This document shows, piece by piece, positions 12,671 through 25,700 of a stretch of DNA of 64,000 nt (position 1 is its first letter; the number at the start of each line of letters is the position of its first letter). Source of the stretch: Laburnicola sp. R22_1. Lineage: Eukaryota > Ascomycota > Dothideomycetes > Pleosporales > Didymosphaeriaceae. The stretch covers positions 2,294,001 through 2,358,000 of the forward strand of contig JACONQ010000016.1 of NCBI GenBank assembly GCA_014281115.1. The letters are read 5' to 3'. A program made the translations under genes and the position numbers. The notes beneath the pieces are model-generated. The model did no database searches. It saw only the letters and a list, made by a program, of their open reading frames with translations, and was not told the DNA's origin.

Positions 12671-12941
12671 GCTGATGAAGAATACGACGTTACTGTGTAG
12701 AGGCGGCGGAAGTCGTAGAGCTGCGGTCGAAAAAAAGCCCCTGGTGTTTTCAGCCGTTACCTCAGCCGAGGCTCGTAGGAAGGCGCACCTGCAGGGATTT
12801 ACCCGGGATTTACTTTCCGCCGACCCCACCACGTCTGCCCCTCCTTCGCTCTCCGAACCACAATAATCAAATCCTCACCAAACGCCCAATTCCAACCTCA
12901 CCGCCTCAATTGGACGCCCCCGTGCCGTGGCCACCATTGTG
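12671..12941. promoter_or_regulatory. Shared divergent promoter region (SDR / phosphoserine phosphatase)
   Basis: Only 271 bp separate the two divergent ATG codons, so both promoters must lie here or overlap. A CT-rich tract precedes the plus-strand start, as is common in fungal leaders. No clear TATA box was seen. Co-regulation is possible but not shown. Confidence 0.5.
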
Positions 12942-14114
12942 ATGGTCTCCGCCGACGCCAAACCCCCCGCCCTCTGCACCCCCTCAACCCGCCTCGTCGC
13001 AACCTTCTTCTACAAATCCAACACGCCGCACTTCTTCCCCCACCCCGACGCCTCGCCGCACTCGCCCACCGACCCCCTGCCGTCCGCCTCCCTCGAGTCG
13101 CTCAAAGATGGCGTCGCACCCACCGACAACATCGAATCGTACCCGCTCGAGCCCCCGACGCCCGGCCCCAACCCGCTCGACCACCTCTACGGCTCCTACA
13201 TATCGCAGAGCTGCCTGACCGACTTCTTCGTCATGCTGCGCGGCATAATTCCCGACGTAATCGAGGACGATACCGTGACGCGGAGGCTGCAGGCCGACAA
13301 GCTCTGCCGAGTCGTCGAGGTGCAATTCGCACTGCCAATAACGGCGGGAATTACACTAGACATGCTGCGTCGCCACGAAGCCGTATCCCGCTACGAGCGC
13401 GAGTGGGGCGTCGAGATAGTCTGGCAAGCAGACACCATCCACCGGCGGTACAAGCGCCTAGCCGTCTTCGACATGGACAGCACGCTCATCCAGCAAGAAG
13501 TCATCGACGAAATCGCGGCGCTCATCGGCGTCCAAGACAAAGTCTCCGCCATCACAGCCGCAGCCATGAACGGCGAACTCGACTTCGAAGCTAGCCTGCG
13601 CGCACGATGCGCGCTTCTAAACGGTGTCCCGAGCAGCGTGTGGGAGACGCTCAAGGCGCGGATCACGCTCAACGAGGGCGTCCCGGAACTCATCCGCGCG
13701 CTGAAAAAACTGGGGTTCAAAACGGCGGTTCTGAGCGGTGGGTTTGCGCCGCTTACGGGCTGGATGGCGCAGCGGTTAGGTCTTGACTACGCGTTTGCGA
13801 ACCACCTGGTTGTCTCTGCCGACGGGCGGGAATTAACCGGCGAGCTTGAGGGGGAGATTGTCCACGCGGAGAAAAAGCGCCAGCATGTGCTTGACATAGC
13901 GGACCAAGAGGGGATTTTGCTAGAGCAGGTTGTTTGCATTGGGGACGGGGCGAATGATCTTCCGATGATGGCGGTGGCGGGGTTGGGCGTCGCGTTTCAT
14001 GCGAAACCGAAGGTGCAGATGCAGGCGCCTGCGCGGCTGAATTCGAAGAGTATGCTGGATGTTTTGTATTTGTTTGGGATTTCGAGGGAGGAGATTGCCG
14101 TGTTGGTGGCGTAG
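12942..14114 (+). CDS. SER2: Phosphoserine phosphatase (SerB/Ser2 family), 390 aa
   Basis: Catalyses the last step of serine synthesis, O-phosphoserine to serine, in the cytosol. It is a HAD-superfamily enzyme: motif I FDMDSTL at residues 176-182 (nucleophile Asp177, acid/base Asp179), motif II SGGF at 265-268, a conserved Lys region around 310, and motif III GDGANDLPM at 334-342. The N-terminal 170 residues are a longer, Pro-rich and ACT-like leader region, usual for fungal SerB proteins. Intronless. The first ATG of the frame is 12942; the frame is open from 12927 but starts there with GTG. It has strong GC-rich codon use like its neighbours. Copia-1 has inserted about 370 bp beyond its stop codon. 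Confidence 0.94.
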   Translation: MVSADAKPPALCTPSTRLVATFFYKSNTPHFFPHPDASPHSPTDPLPSASLESLKDGVAPTDNIESYPLEPPTPGPNPLDHLYGSYISQSCLTDFFVMLRGIIPDVIEDDTVTRRLQADKLCRVVEVQFALPITAGITLDMLRRHEAVSRYEREWGVEIVWQADTIHRRYKRLAVFDMDSTLIQQEVIDEIAALIGVQDKVSAITAAAMNGELDFEASLRARCALLNGVPSSVWETLKARITLNEGVPELIRALKKLGFKTAVLSGGFAPLTGWMAQRLGLDYAFANHLVVSADGRELTGELEGEIVHAEKKRQHVLDIADQEGILLEQVVCIGDGANDLPMMAVAGLGVAFHAKPKVQMQAPARLNSKSMLDVLYLFGISREEIAVLVA

Positions 14115-14482
14115 TTGGTGTACGTGTAGGGATTTATCTGGTGGGCGATTTTGGGAACATGTTGGCGTTCATGTCATGATGGTGCTCATCGTCGGAGTAG
14201 ACGACGACGACGACGACGACTTCGCTTCCTCGCTCTTATCTATCGATGGCGAAGTGTACTTTGCGCTGGCGCCGGGCCCACTACTAGCCATGCATGAGCG
14301 CTTTGTTTTTATCCTTGGTGCGCACGCTACGCAGCGCGCGGACACATTCTCTCGACCATCGTCTCTTTTTCTTCTTGCTTCACTGCATGAATGCCGCTAT
14401 ACATCGTGACCTCATGTACAGCACTACGTAGCACGAGAACTCGTCGGTGTGTCGCGACATTAGCGTGCAAGCGCAACCATGG
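14115..14482. other. 3' flank of phosphoserine phosphatase with GAC microsatellite
   Basis: Non-coding spacer between the phosphatase stop and Copia-1. It includes an uninterrupted run of GAC triplets near 14201-14220. No other gene signal was found. Confidence 0.5.
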
Positions 14483-14487
14483 TATTT

Positions 14488-14639
14488 TGTAAGGGATAAG
14501 TAGGGTAGCAATTAGGAATGAGAGACTGAGTTGATTGTAACAAGCTGAACAGAGAAACTGCTTAAGTAGCAGAATCGTGATCAGCAACTAGTCTACATTA
14601 GGTTGGTGGTATTATGTGATATCGTACTCTACACTAACA
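14488..14639 (-). repeat. Copia-1 LTR (3' LTR in element orientation)
   Basis: This 152-bp repeat is nearly identical to 19597-19748 and has TG..CA ends. It is followed inward by CACCTCCTATAG, the complement of a polypurine tract, which sets the element orientation as minus. Confidence 0.95.
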
Positions 14640-14779
14640 CACCTCCTATAGCACAAAGGTAGCAGAGTGCTGTAAAGTATAACAAAGCAAAATAAGTAAA
14701 TAGAGGGCCTCCAGGGCACCTCCCTAGGAAGAACTCTATTAGGTAACAATAGATGTAACAAACTTATCCTCTAAACTAA

Positions 14780-17700
14780 TAACTTGTTGGCGGATATTAG
14801 TTATTCCTAATTGCTGCAAGAATCGCTTGTGCTTGCTACTATTAGAAAGAGACTTTATTAATCTATTAGCGGGCATATTAGCAGTTCCCATTCAGGTAAC
14901 GTCAATGTTCCTAGCTTCAACTTGCTCGCGGATCCACATCTAATGTACTTTAATATGTCTAAGCTTTGTGTTAAGCTTTTCTTCGTCCTTGTTAGCGATA
15001 GAGACTATTTGCTAGTTATTACAGTACAACGTAGGTCGAACCTCTGGATTAAACCTAATAGCTTTAAAGGTGTTCATCCACTAGGATAACTTAGTGCTAG
15101 CAGTTGACAGGGCAAACAGTTCGGCCTTAGTAGTTGATTTGGTAACAGATCTCATGATTTTTGCCTTCTAATTAATGACTATACCGTAGAGCTTAAACAC
15201 ATAGGCGAATGAGCTTTGAGCAGTATCAGGATTGTTAGCAAACGCGGCATTAGAGGCACTAAAGAACAACAACTCCTTAGCTTCCTTATTGTTAATTTAA
15301 CTGATGTAGTTGGCGTTCTTAGAGCGTGCTGTTGTTGCTCTAATTGCCTAGAATTGGAAGTTGTATAAGTATTGCCACACAGACTTGACAGCAGCAAGAT
15401 GCTTTTGGCTTAGATTGTTTAGATGGCGGGCAAGTATTGAGTGCGCTTTTGCCACGTCAGGCCGGGTGAAATATAAAATGAAGCTAAGGCATCTAACTAG
15501 GATCTGATATAGGCGGGTGCGCTCCGCGTTAGGTTCATCTGTACTTGGGGGGAGATAAGACTCGCGCAGAGGGACCTTAGGGTGTTGGCTGCCCTGAAGG
15601 AGATTGTGGTCGTGGCAGACTTTTGCGATGTAGGAGTCTTGGATTATCTAGACTTTGCCTTTCGCATAGTCTCTAATAATGCGTATCCCTAGGAACCAGC
15701 GTAGTTCTTCTAAGCTTTGTGTCTTGTATTGTTTCGTGAACTTGCGTTGAAACTGTTAATGATATTGTTAATCGCCTTTGCGGAAAAGGACGACGATATT
15801 ATCTACGTAATAGAATAGTATTAGCTTGCTATTGGTGAATAGGCAAGGGATACCCTTAACTTAAGTGAAGCCCATATTAACAAGGGTCTTCTTTAGGTGT
15901 TTGTGCCACAGCGCTAGGGCATCCTTAAGCCTATATAGTGCTCGGCGTAGTCGCATTATATTGCCTAGTCTGTCTTGGAACCTATCTGGAGTCCAGACGT
16001 AACAGAGTCGGGCTAGGTACGCGTTAAGGAAAGCATTCTTAACGTTGTACTAGTAGGCAAGGAGTCCAAAGGCGCACATAATAGCGATAAGGAAGCGGAG
16101 CGTTCGAGCCGCGAGGGTGGCTGCGTAGGTATCATCCTAAGTTGTCTGTAAATCTCCTCTCACAACTAGTTGAGCTTTATAGCTAGTTAAGTAGCTATTA
16201 GCATCGAACTTGTACGTGAAAACCCACATTAGCGGCAGGGTCTTAGTATCTAGGTGCTCCTTTATGTCATCTTTTACCTTCTTAAATACACCTTTGTAAA
16301 GCTGCTCCTTAATCTTCTTGTTTATAGCAGCGAACCACTTATTAGTATTAGGGCGGGATTTGACCTCAGCCTAGTTCTTTGGTGGCGGCGGCAGTTGATT
16401 ACAGTGAACCTTTAACTCTTTATTTGGGGGCAGTTGCACGATTGCTGTAGCAAATGTTTGCTAGTACAGAGAAGCGTGCGTACTGAAATGGTCCCTAGGC
16501 GTATCGTCTCCTCTACCACCTCCCTGACGATGGGACCCTAGAACGATATTGTCTATAGCAATATTAGGGTTTGTCCGTCTTAGAGCGTTATTCTAATAGC
16601 GGTTTAGCGCAGTATCTCTAGAAGTAATCTTTCTCTAGCCTTTTAGTTAAGAATAATTATAAGTGCTAGGTACTAGTGTCTCTTAGGGTGTGAGTAATCC
16701 TTTATAGGCCTCCTGTTGAATCTGCTCTTTGGCATTATCTGGCCTAGTAGCCTCTTCTTCTTAATCCTTAACATTATCCTTAACTGTATGTTGACGATGT
16801 GTTATATCACAATAGATCTGCTCAATAATGGGATCTTCCTCCTCGTCTAATGAATCGATATTAAGGACTCTGACTACGCGTCGTATCTCCTCCGTCATAG
16901 GCTTAAGTTGTAGAGCCGAGTAGCGTTAGTCTCGTACAAAGACAACATCACGTGTTCGAACAACACTGTTAGCCCCAGGAACCTATACACAGAAGATATT
17001 CGTTCCTTTGTATCCAACTAGCCATCTAGTAATCGACCTTGACTTGAGCTTGTCACCTTTGGCCACCTTAGTATTACGGAATAGGGCTTTAGCACTAATA
17101 ACGTCTATATGTGCAAGAGATGGCTTCACCTTGCGTACATGTTTGTAGGGCGTCTTCTAGTTAAGAACCTCTATTGGCAATTAATTAAGGATGTAAATAG
17201 CTGTTAGGCATAACTTATTAGCCAGTTCCTTAGGCAAATTTGCTTCAATCCGCAAAGCTCTTGCCGCAGTGATAATAAGGTTACTAGCCTTCTTAGGCAG
17301 GCTAGTCATCTCTTCTGCACTAACAGCACGTCGCTTAGCTATAATACCCAGGTCTTAAAAGACCTCCTAAAGATTAGCATAACCCTTTTCGTTGTCACAG
17401 CGAACGTATACAACAATCGCATTAAACTAGGTCTGTATAAGCGCTAGTATCTGTTGAACTAAGCGCGTTAGAGTCTCCTTCTTCTTATTACAAAGAGTCT
17501 TCCCTAAATAGTATCTGCTATATTGACACACAGCGTGTAAGAGCTACTTGTCCCTGTTATAGCAAGCTTCACCCGTTTTTCTGAGTTGTATAAGGTTAAT
17601 GCCAATACGTTTAAAGGGGCGTGTCGCAGGCTCGCGTTAAGGGCGTTGACTGATAATCTTAGAAAGCTTAGAGTTGATGCACTTTTCACATCCCCTCTAT

Positions 17701-19550
17701 TGTGGAGCTTAGGGACTAGTGATAAGCTTAATACCATCCACTGCCTGCTCTAGGTGTTTAACCGCGCGTCGTCCTGCATGAGCTAGCATTTGATAAGCTT
17801 CTGTAGGGGTGACTTGTAGAGGCTTGCGCTCTATATGGCTTGGCTTGGCTAACTTTGATTAAATCGCGAATGTGTATAACTCTGATGCGTTCGGACGTGT
17901 TGCCTTGTTAGAGTCCATAACCTAATGGCCACCCTACTTATTAAGTGTGCAGAATATGTCCATTAAAGCGCTCCTTAGATAGAGACAGCTACGTCCCAAG
18001 TCGAACTTAATACCAACTAATTGACAGCGTGAGAGTGACACTACTAATGTAAAGAACGTGGGAATAAGTGCTACCCATATTATAGTCACTTAACGTTCGC
18101 TAGTTAGAGTATTAATAAACAGCTTAATATTTCCCCACTTATATATCTGCAGGGCTTGCGTGCCGGCTAGTAGGATATTATCTAGGTGTCCATCTCGGAT
18201 CTTCTCTTAAGTCTTTGGCCGATAGTTTATAACATGTAGATTGGAGCTAGGATTTAGTATCTACTTATTAATTAATAGTGGTAGAGGCTGTTGAATAGCA
18301 GCTGTACTAAGTAGAGTAACAACCTAAGCTGCGTTCTGGCTGCCTTGCCAGTGCATAACTGCTTCTGTTGAGTTTTAAGCATTTGATAGAGGGTGACTAG
18401 TGTCTATTAAGAAATTATTCTTATTAGCAGCAGCTGCCTTTTCACTAGTTTTCTTCTTAGCTCCAAATAGAGCTGCGCTTAAAGGGTTGCCTTTGCCTAG
18501 TTTCCTAACTCTGTCAAACTCGGCTAAGACAACTAGGTCGGGCCTCCATCCAGCGGGTTGGAGAGAAGGCACCACATAGGAGCACTGCTTAAACAAGTGC
18601 TGTTCCCCGCAGATGCACGTGACTGTACGTTTCTGGGTGTTGCTGTTGGTATTTGGACTAGGGCGTCCTAAAACAGCGTATGCTCTAAGTGCTAACGCTA
18701 CAGGGTTCAAGGTGCGTCGGAACTGTTAATAGTTCTCCACTAGTGCAACAGGATCTATATATAGGGTTCTGTTTATCTTAGCTCGTGTGATCTCCTGAAT
18801 TTTGTGCGTGACAAAGGACTTATTAATTCCCCTAATTGCTTGAAGAAAGTCCTGCTGTGCTTAATAGTCCTAGACTTTAGGTAGTTTTAGTTTAATTATG
18901 TCGCAAAGGATAGTGATGTAGCTCTTATACTAAGCATCCATCTTCTGTTGTTATGGAACCTTCTTGATCTTGTCGTACTGCTTGAGCAACTTATACTTGC
19001 ATTCTGCTACTAATATACAGAATATCTTCTTAAGTTGCATAAGTTGTTTGTAGGGTGTTTTAGCATCCTTAATAACTAGGATATGCCTGCTAGCGATTGT
19101 CCTTGCAATCTCCTGTGTTAGGTTGTTAAGAGCGTTCTCCTTCTTCTACTAGGCTGCCAGCTTCGTTGCGTAGAACCTATGCTAGAAGGTGTAGTCCTCT
19201 TGTTCAGATTTCGTAAGTTTGTCTAGTTCAATATCATCGTCGCCCTAGACAATGCTTAAAGCTTTGTTAGGTGTGTTGTCCTTTTTAAATAAGCGTAGTA
19301 GTCGCTCCTTAGGTTTCTTATTGTAGATTTTCTTAACAGTATCTACTGTCAAATCTGGGTTATAATAGTCCTAGATCTTGTATGCCTTAGTGGTCCTCTT
19401 TCGTAGAAAGATCCACTTCAACCAATTGCTTAGCTTATTAAGGATAATTGTCTCCTTAACAATTAGCTCGTCCTCTTTGTTGCTTATCGTGGCAAACTAG
19501 AGCTTGTTAAGTTAATCTCCATTATAGAAAGCGTGTGTGTAGTAAGTAAG
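14780..19550 (-). pseudogene. Copia-1 gag-pol remnant
   Basis: Reading right to left on the minus strand, a Gag-like region (about 19.55-18.4 kb) ends in a fungal-copia zinc knuckle CxC..H..C at 18582-18617. The integrase zinc-binding H-H-C-C region and core follow (about 18.0-17.0 kb). Reverse transcriptase (about 16.4-15.6 kb) carries FYYVDNI at 15797-15817, where the active-site DD is now DN. RNase H lies at about 15.45-14.78 kb. Dozens of stops interrupt the frame, mostly where Gln or Trp would be expected, so it is a RIP-type pseudogene. The longest surviving open piece is 18375-18710. Confidence 0.88.
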
Positions 19551-19596
19551 TAGAGTGTGAACTGCAGTCAAATTAAGCGTAGGCCGGGCTTATAAC

Positions 19597-19748
19597 TGTA
19601 AGGGATAAGTAGGGTAGCAATTAGAAATAAGAGACTAAGTTAATTGTAACAAGCTGAACAGAGAAACTGCTTAAGTAGCAGAATCGTGATCAGCAACTAG
19701 TCTACATCAGGTTGGTGGTATTATGTGATATCGTACTCCACACTAACA
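19597..19748 (-). repeat. Copia-1 LTR (5' LTR in element orientation)
   Basis: The second copy of the 152-bp LTR, directly followed by the target duplication TATTT at 19749-19753. Confidence 0.95.
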
Positions 19749-22700
19749 TATTTGAACTTTTCACTTTGAGAGAGTAGTGGTGAGAATGCGTGGCGTGCTG
19801 GATGAGTGGTTTTGGGGCAGCGGGGTGTGCACTGCGCAGCACTGCGCAGCACTGCATATGTCGCACATCTTTCCATTTTTTATTAGTGGTAAAAGAAGAA
19901 CACCGTGTACCGAGAGTGCGCGAAGTCATAGGTAAAAGAAGAAAGAAAGTCGATTTCTCGCTCCACGCCATATCATTTTGGTTTCTTTCTTTTTTTTAGG
20001 ACGCATCACACCCACCCATAGCGTTATTTTAATGGTTTTACATTTGCGTGCGCGTGGAGACATCGCGAGCTCTTTGTTCGTTTTTAGTCATGCTTGGGCG
20101 AGTATAGACTGTGTTGTTTTGGCACAGTTGTAGGTTTCTCTCGCGGCTTTATACTGTGCATTGGATGTGTGCGAAGACTTTGCTCTTCTTCTTCCTTTTT
20201 ACTCTGCGCTTAGTAATGGACGCGGCTTCCCTCATAGCATGCAATATAGGAAGTTTTATGCACGCTTCGATTGCACACATGCCGTACACCTCTTTTTATT
20301 TTTCGTTTGTGGTTGAAGCATGATAGGGCTATATATCCTCTTAAGCTTCTTTTAATCCGCGCGTAGCAAGCAACTAATACGTCTTCCTATATAATGGACA
20401 TAGTAGGGAGTTTTATGCACGCTTGGATTGCACACATAGGGTGCACCATCTTTCCTTTTTCCTTTTTCGTTTGTGGTTGGAGTGCGAGAGGGGTATGGTG
20501 GAGCTGCAGATTATGAACTTTGTCTCTTCTTCCTCTCTTTTTGTCGTGTGGGCTTGGGAGGGGGAGGAACACATAGAAGGTGATTCGGGTCTTTTTTCGT
20601 CAAGATTCCATGTCCATCTGCGGAGGGCGAGACGAGGACGCACATGGAATCTCTGGAGGTTGGATTTTTGTTCTGGGGAAGACGTACAATGGCGTTATTA
20701 AGGTTTTTAGGTTGTGCGAGTTTGTTACGACAAAGCACGCATAGGGTGCTGCGAATTGCTTTTCGTTCCGATTCAGTCTGCGGAGAGGGCGAGAGGAGGA
20801 GCCACATACCAGTCGTGGGGTTCGATTTTTGTTCTGGGGAACACGTGTAAGGATGTTGTTGGGGTTTCAGCTTGTGTGGACTGGATTGTGGAAAGGGCAG
20901 AGAGCACATAGACGGCGAGACAAGGACCCACATCGAACCTTCTAGGCATCTTTTTGTTCTGGAGAACATGTGTAAGGATGTTATTGGGTTTTCGGCTTGT
21001 GCGGACTTGGGAGGGGGAGGAACACATGAAGCGAACACCATTACATTTGAGTTTAACACCTGTATGTGGGAAGTGGGAGAAGGGACGCCACATTGGAAAC
21101 TGTGAAGTCTATTGTTGTTCTGGACAAGACATTGAGCGGTATTGTCGTTGTTTTTAGCTCCAAGACACACATACAACCGACCCCAATGTGTTCAAAGTGT
21201 AGGATTTGGAGCTGAAGTACCAAATTCCGAGTTTCAATTCTGTGCGGCGAGAGCGCGGAGACAAGACGCCACATACCACTCATGAGATTCGATTTTTGCT
21301 CTGGACAAGACATTGAGCAGTGTTGTCGTTGTTTTTCGCTCCAAAAGACACATGCAGCCAACGCGAATGAATTTAAAGTGTGAGTTTTAGGTATGAAGTT
21401 TTGACTTGCAAGCCTGTACGGCGGGAGCGCGGAGACAAGACACCACATTGGATTTTTATTCTCCGTTTTTTACTCTAGAGTAGACATGCAAGCCTAAGAG
21501 TAATATTTTTAGAGTTGTGGGTGGAAAATTGTCCACTGTCCAGTAGAAGTCTATGCACGGCATTCATAAGCGATTTAAGTACGTATACTCCTTCGTACGC
21601 GGCGCGACATATGGCTAGAATGTTTTTAATTCAAGCCATTCGTCCGTTTGGAATACAATTTAGATTGCAACTTCCAGCGCGAGTGCTTTTGTTTTGAAGA
21701 TTAGACGTTATAGGAAGCGCCATGCGCCTATCTCCTACAACTTTTTTTCAGGCAGGGACAGACATAATTTTCGGGGCTGGGCGTTTAAGAAGTCGGTTGG
21801 GAAAGGTTGGTAGTGGTCGGATATGTTGTCCAGGATTAATGGCTTGAGGCTTTTATTTTACAAACGCACTCGCCGACGCGACATATCCATTTGTGATATC
21901 TTTTTAATCTTAGGCATGTTCCACTTCTGTAGAATTTTTGGACTGGCAATTGCGGAGGAGAACATGTCGTTGGGTCTTCTTCTTTTTAAAGGTTTGATTT
22001 TGGCGAGTATTAATAGGGGGACAGGACGCCGCATGCATCTCTTTGAAATGCCTTTTGACTTAATATATGTCGACTTTAAGATGTAGGTAGGGGAGGTTAA
22101 GTCCTGCTCTGATCCATCGTAGATTTGATATCTTTGCTAGGGACTGCGCACGCATAGTTGGGTTGCTATGACTATTTGATCCAGCCTCGAGATCCAGGGG
22201 TTTTGTTAAGTGCGACTTTCATAGGAACACATAAGTCTGTATGTTGCTTTTTATGTTGCGTGTTTGAAGACTGGGAAAGACGGCACATATAGTTGGTGGC
22301 TGAACGTTTTTGTGCTAGAGCAGACATAGCTCTAAACTGTCTCTGCTTTTAAGACTTACATAGATGTTAGGTTATAATCCGGTACATTGTCCAGGAAGAA
22401 GAGTAGTAATGTTATTTCTCTGCACAAAACGCACATAAACTACTCGTTATGCTGTTTCGTCCAGCATAAGTGTGTCGCGGTTGAATTTAGACCAAACATT
22501 AAGAAGAATCTGAAAAATTTGGCTGCGTCTTCACGTAGGGATTAGATACTTGGAGACGGGATGATAGGGCGGCACATAGAACATCTCTACCCAAATTTTG
22601 TGCTTCGACATAGGATTGCTTAATTTCTGGTTTGGAGACATGCACGCAGGGTTGATTAGAGTCCAGTACGCAGGATAATATCGACCAGCGACAGGGTAAT

Positions 22701-25700
22701 CCAGCCCAGCCATTGGTTGTATCTTTCCCGATTTTAGAGCGCAGCTTCTACTAAGCTATTCTTATCCATGCCACATTATTTATTTAGGATTGAGTAATGG
22801 AAAGAGGGGAGACAAGGCGGCACATGTGAAGCTGCGTGTCAGATAGACGGTCACTGTGCATTCCAGTGATAATCTCTCTGTGAAATACACTGAGGAGGCT
22901 GGCGCACTACTGTTTTGCATTGCCCCTGTACTATCCTAGATAGTACAAGGGCCTTAGCATAGATAGAAACTTCTCGCGATAGCTGGGCTTCTCCATTACA
23001 ATCAATCATCACAGTCATCAATTCTCATTAATATATTATCTCAAAGTGACAGAACACTATCAAATCTGACACTGCGCCTCGTCCTTTTGGATCCGGGGTC
23101 GACATAGATACGCATAAGTTCCTTTTTAAGAAATGTTAGTTAGAGGGTTAGTCGCGGTCCCCCACATTCCTGCTATAATATCCAGTTTACTCTCCACCCA
23201 CGGAGCAACATATCGGAGAGACCATTTCGATTTATATTTAAGCCATTCGCTATTATACACAAGATATTACTAGGAAAATCCCAGGATAGTATTTTCCTAT
23301 CATTCTCTGTCATTTTATTCAGCTGAGCGAGAAGGGTCACCATGCCACATATCGATTATATCGATCCCTTTGTGAGCCACCCATGCGTCTGCTTCTCTGA
23401 AATTTCAGACCACACCTTTCATAGAGGCATGCCACCACAGCTTGGTTGTTGATTCTGGTTAGGACCACGGCGCAGCATGTTTCAGCTATTTCCCTATTTT
23501 TCGAGTTAAACCAATTTGGCAACGTGAGGAATTCAGGTCGTAGATCTCACGGAAACACATAGGCTGTCTAATAGGTGTTTTGTGTCCGGATACCTAGGTG
23601 GTTTTACCTCAAGTCTCGTGGCGAGTTGTCACACATATCAGGCCATAACTTCCAAACACATAGTTTTCTGGCCTTGTTCTTTTATTGGAATTTAGAACAA
23701 CCGGAGGTATAACGCGTTCATATGACAGGTGGAAATTGATCCAAGCCATAAACCAAGTTTTTTTCAAGTTTTAGATTGCAAGTTGAACAGGATACATATC
23801 TGTTTTGCCAGCTTATGTACGCGGCGCAGCATAATTCTATTAGCTATAATGTTTTGTTAGTTCAGGCCAAGTTGCGGATTCTTTAAGCCCCTGTCTACAG
23901 ACATAAAACGGCCACAGAAATTCTGTTGAGTTTAGGATTCGGTAATTGGAAACACGGTGCAACATAAGCACAGCGTACATATGCTTTTTTATCCAGCCAT
24001 ATTTTAGTGCGTATTTTAGAGCGCAAATTCCTCAAGAGCACATGCGACTCTGGCGTCAATTATTTTTTAGTTTAAAGGCAGGTGTTTTTTGATAGAAGCA
24101 CGGCGCCATAGGAGTGGTCACGCATGTTTTTGTTGCTTGCTTTAGGATGTTATTGCAGATTTTGTACCGAAACGTCCATAGGAGAACCTAGGCATTTGGC
24201 AAGTCCTTTATAGGCTAGAAGTCTGGCACTGGGGAACAGAAGCGCGGAACCATCGAAGTAATTAGGTAAGCTTTGGTTCTTGTTCTAGGAGTTCTCGTAT
24301 ATTTCACAACCGCGACTTCCACACGCCCACATAATAGCTTTTAGCGTGCCTTTTTTGTTCTGACATAGGTGATTAGAGACAAAATAACATGGTTTGCAAT
24401 AATATCCCTTTTGGTTCGAGCTTAGGCGCTTGGGGAACAGAAGCATAGCGTCTTATAGCTGGTTGTGCAACCTTTTTGTGCTGGTTCCTGGTTTTGGGGA
24501 AGAAGCACATGGTTTTTATTGTCTTTCGCTCTTCGCTTAGAAATTGTTTGGCTGGAAATAAGGGCATGCCAACAACATTCTCCAGCACCAACGCGATTTT
24601 CGTTGAATCCATGAGTTAATGATATAGCAGGTTAAGCGAAACCTCCTCGAAACAAATGTCTTCCGGCCTGTTTCTATAGATTGTATCGGGAAAACTCCCT
24701 CTTGGTAAAAATAGCCAAAAGGAAAACACACGTATTAGGAAAACAAGAACAGGGTAGCATGTTAAGAATTTTGTGTGACTTGTTGCAAGACAGAAGCACA
24801 TCGCCTTCTTCTGGAATTTTTTCTGTTTTACTCATATCAACGCGCGCACCATATCTCAGCTGCCAATGTTACTTTGATTCAAGTCCAAAGCCAGTTCCCT
24901 CGTAATTTAAACCACAGTCCCCGGAGATATATGGCATATTTATAGCATCTCTCCGAGTTTCAGGATTGGGCCGCTGAAGATGGACACGCGGGGCCATAAA
25001 ACAAACGTAAAGGTGTTCTGGTAGGATAGCAGAAGCGCATGGTCTCTATTATTTTCAGATTTTCTGTTCGTGGCTGTTGAACCAGAGAAACAACGAGCGC
25101 AACATCCACGGCTACCACTGCAATTTTAATCCCAACTATGTGCACATGACTGAAAGCATCTCTTTTTTTTCTTGAGAACTATTTGATTGGAGACAGGCAG
25201 GCTGTGCAATTAGAAGGTGAATATTGTTGTTGCAATACAAGATTACATGCGGTAGGCTTAGTTTAGTTTAAATCTTCCTTTCGTAGCTATTGGTTGAGGG
25301 TACCAGCACTAGCATACGCGACGTTATAATGTGTTAATTATGTCCTTTTGAATTGGGACAGAAAATTATAGGCACTGCGCTATGGCTATCGCACTTCGTA
25401 GCTGTTTATCCAAAAAAATGAAAATACGAGGCCATGCTGAGGAATCTTGTTATTTTATAGCCCAAAGAAACAAGCACATAGTTGTGCCACGTCTAAAATT
25501 CCCTTTCGGAAATAACATTCGCAATATTGCATGCTTCTTTTAATTTCTTACGCAGAGCTGACACGCACAACCTGTATTGTTCAGGTTGTATTGTTTAATA
25601 AGATGCTATAGAATATGTAAGTAGGCCACGGTAACACCCTTAGACTCCCAAAATCCTTAGACGAGAAAGGATTGAGACCTTCTGCGACATGCGGTGAAAG

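Larger units (their letters stand above)
14488..19748 (-). mobile_element. Complete but decayed Ty1/copia LTR retrotransposon (Copia-1)
   Basis: Two 152-bp direct repeats bound the element (14488-14639 and 19597-19748), differing at six positions, all transitions. Both begin TGTAAGGG and end CTAACA on the plus strand. A 5-bp target duplication TATTT flanks it (14483-14487 and 19749-19753), so the boundaries are secure. Coding is on the minus strand: the purine tract AGGAGGTG abuts the left LTR, as expected for the 3' end. Translated remnants follow copia order: Gag, zinc knuckle, integrase, reverse transcriptase, RNase H. It is moderately AT-rich with many in-frame stops of CAG/TGG-to-TAG type. 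Non-functional itself. Confidence 0.95.

Noticed and set aside
22927..23090. Hairpin TGTACTATC/GATAGTACA followed by LTR-like text
   Set aside because: It might be a solo LTR start, but I could not find a matching end with a target duplication.
23265..23300. Inverted AGGAAAAT/ATTTTCCT
   Set aside because: An 8-bp stem in AT-rich DNA is expected by chance; no context supports a function.
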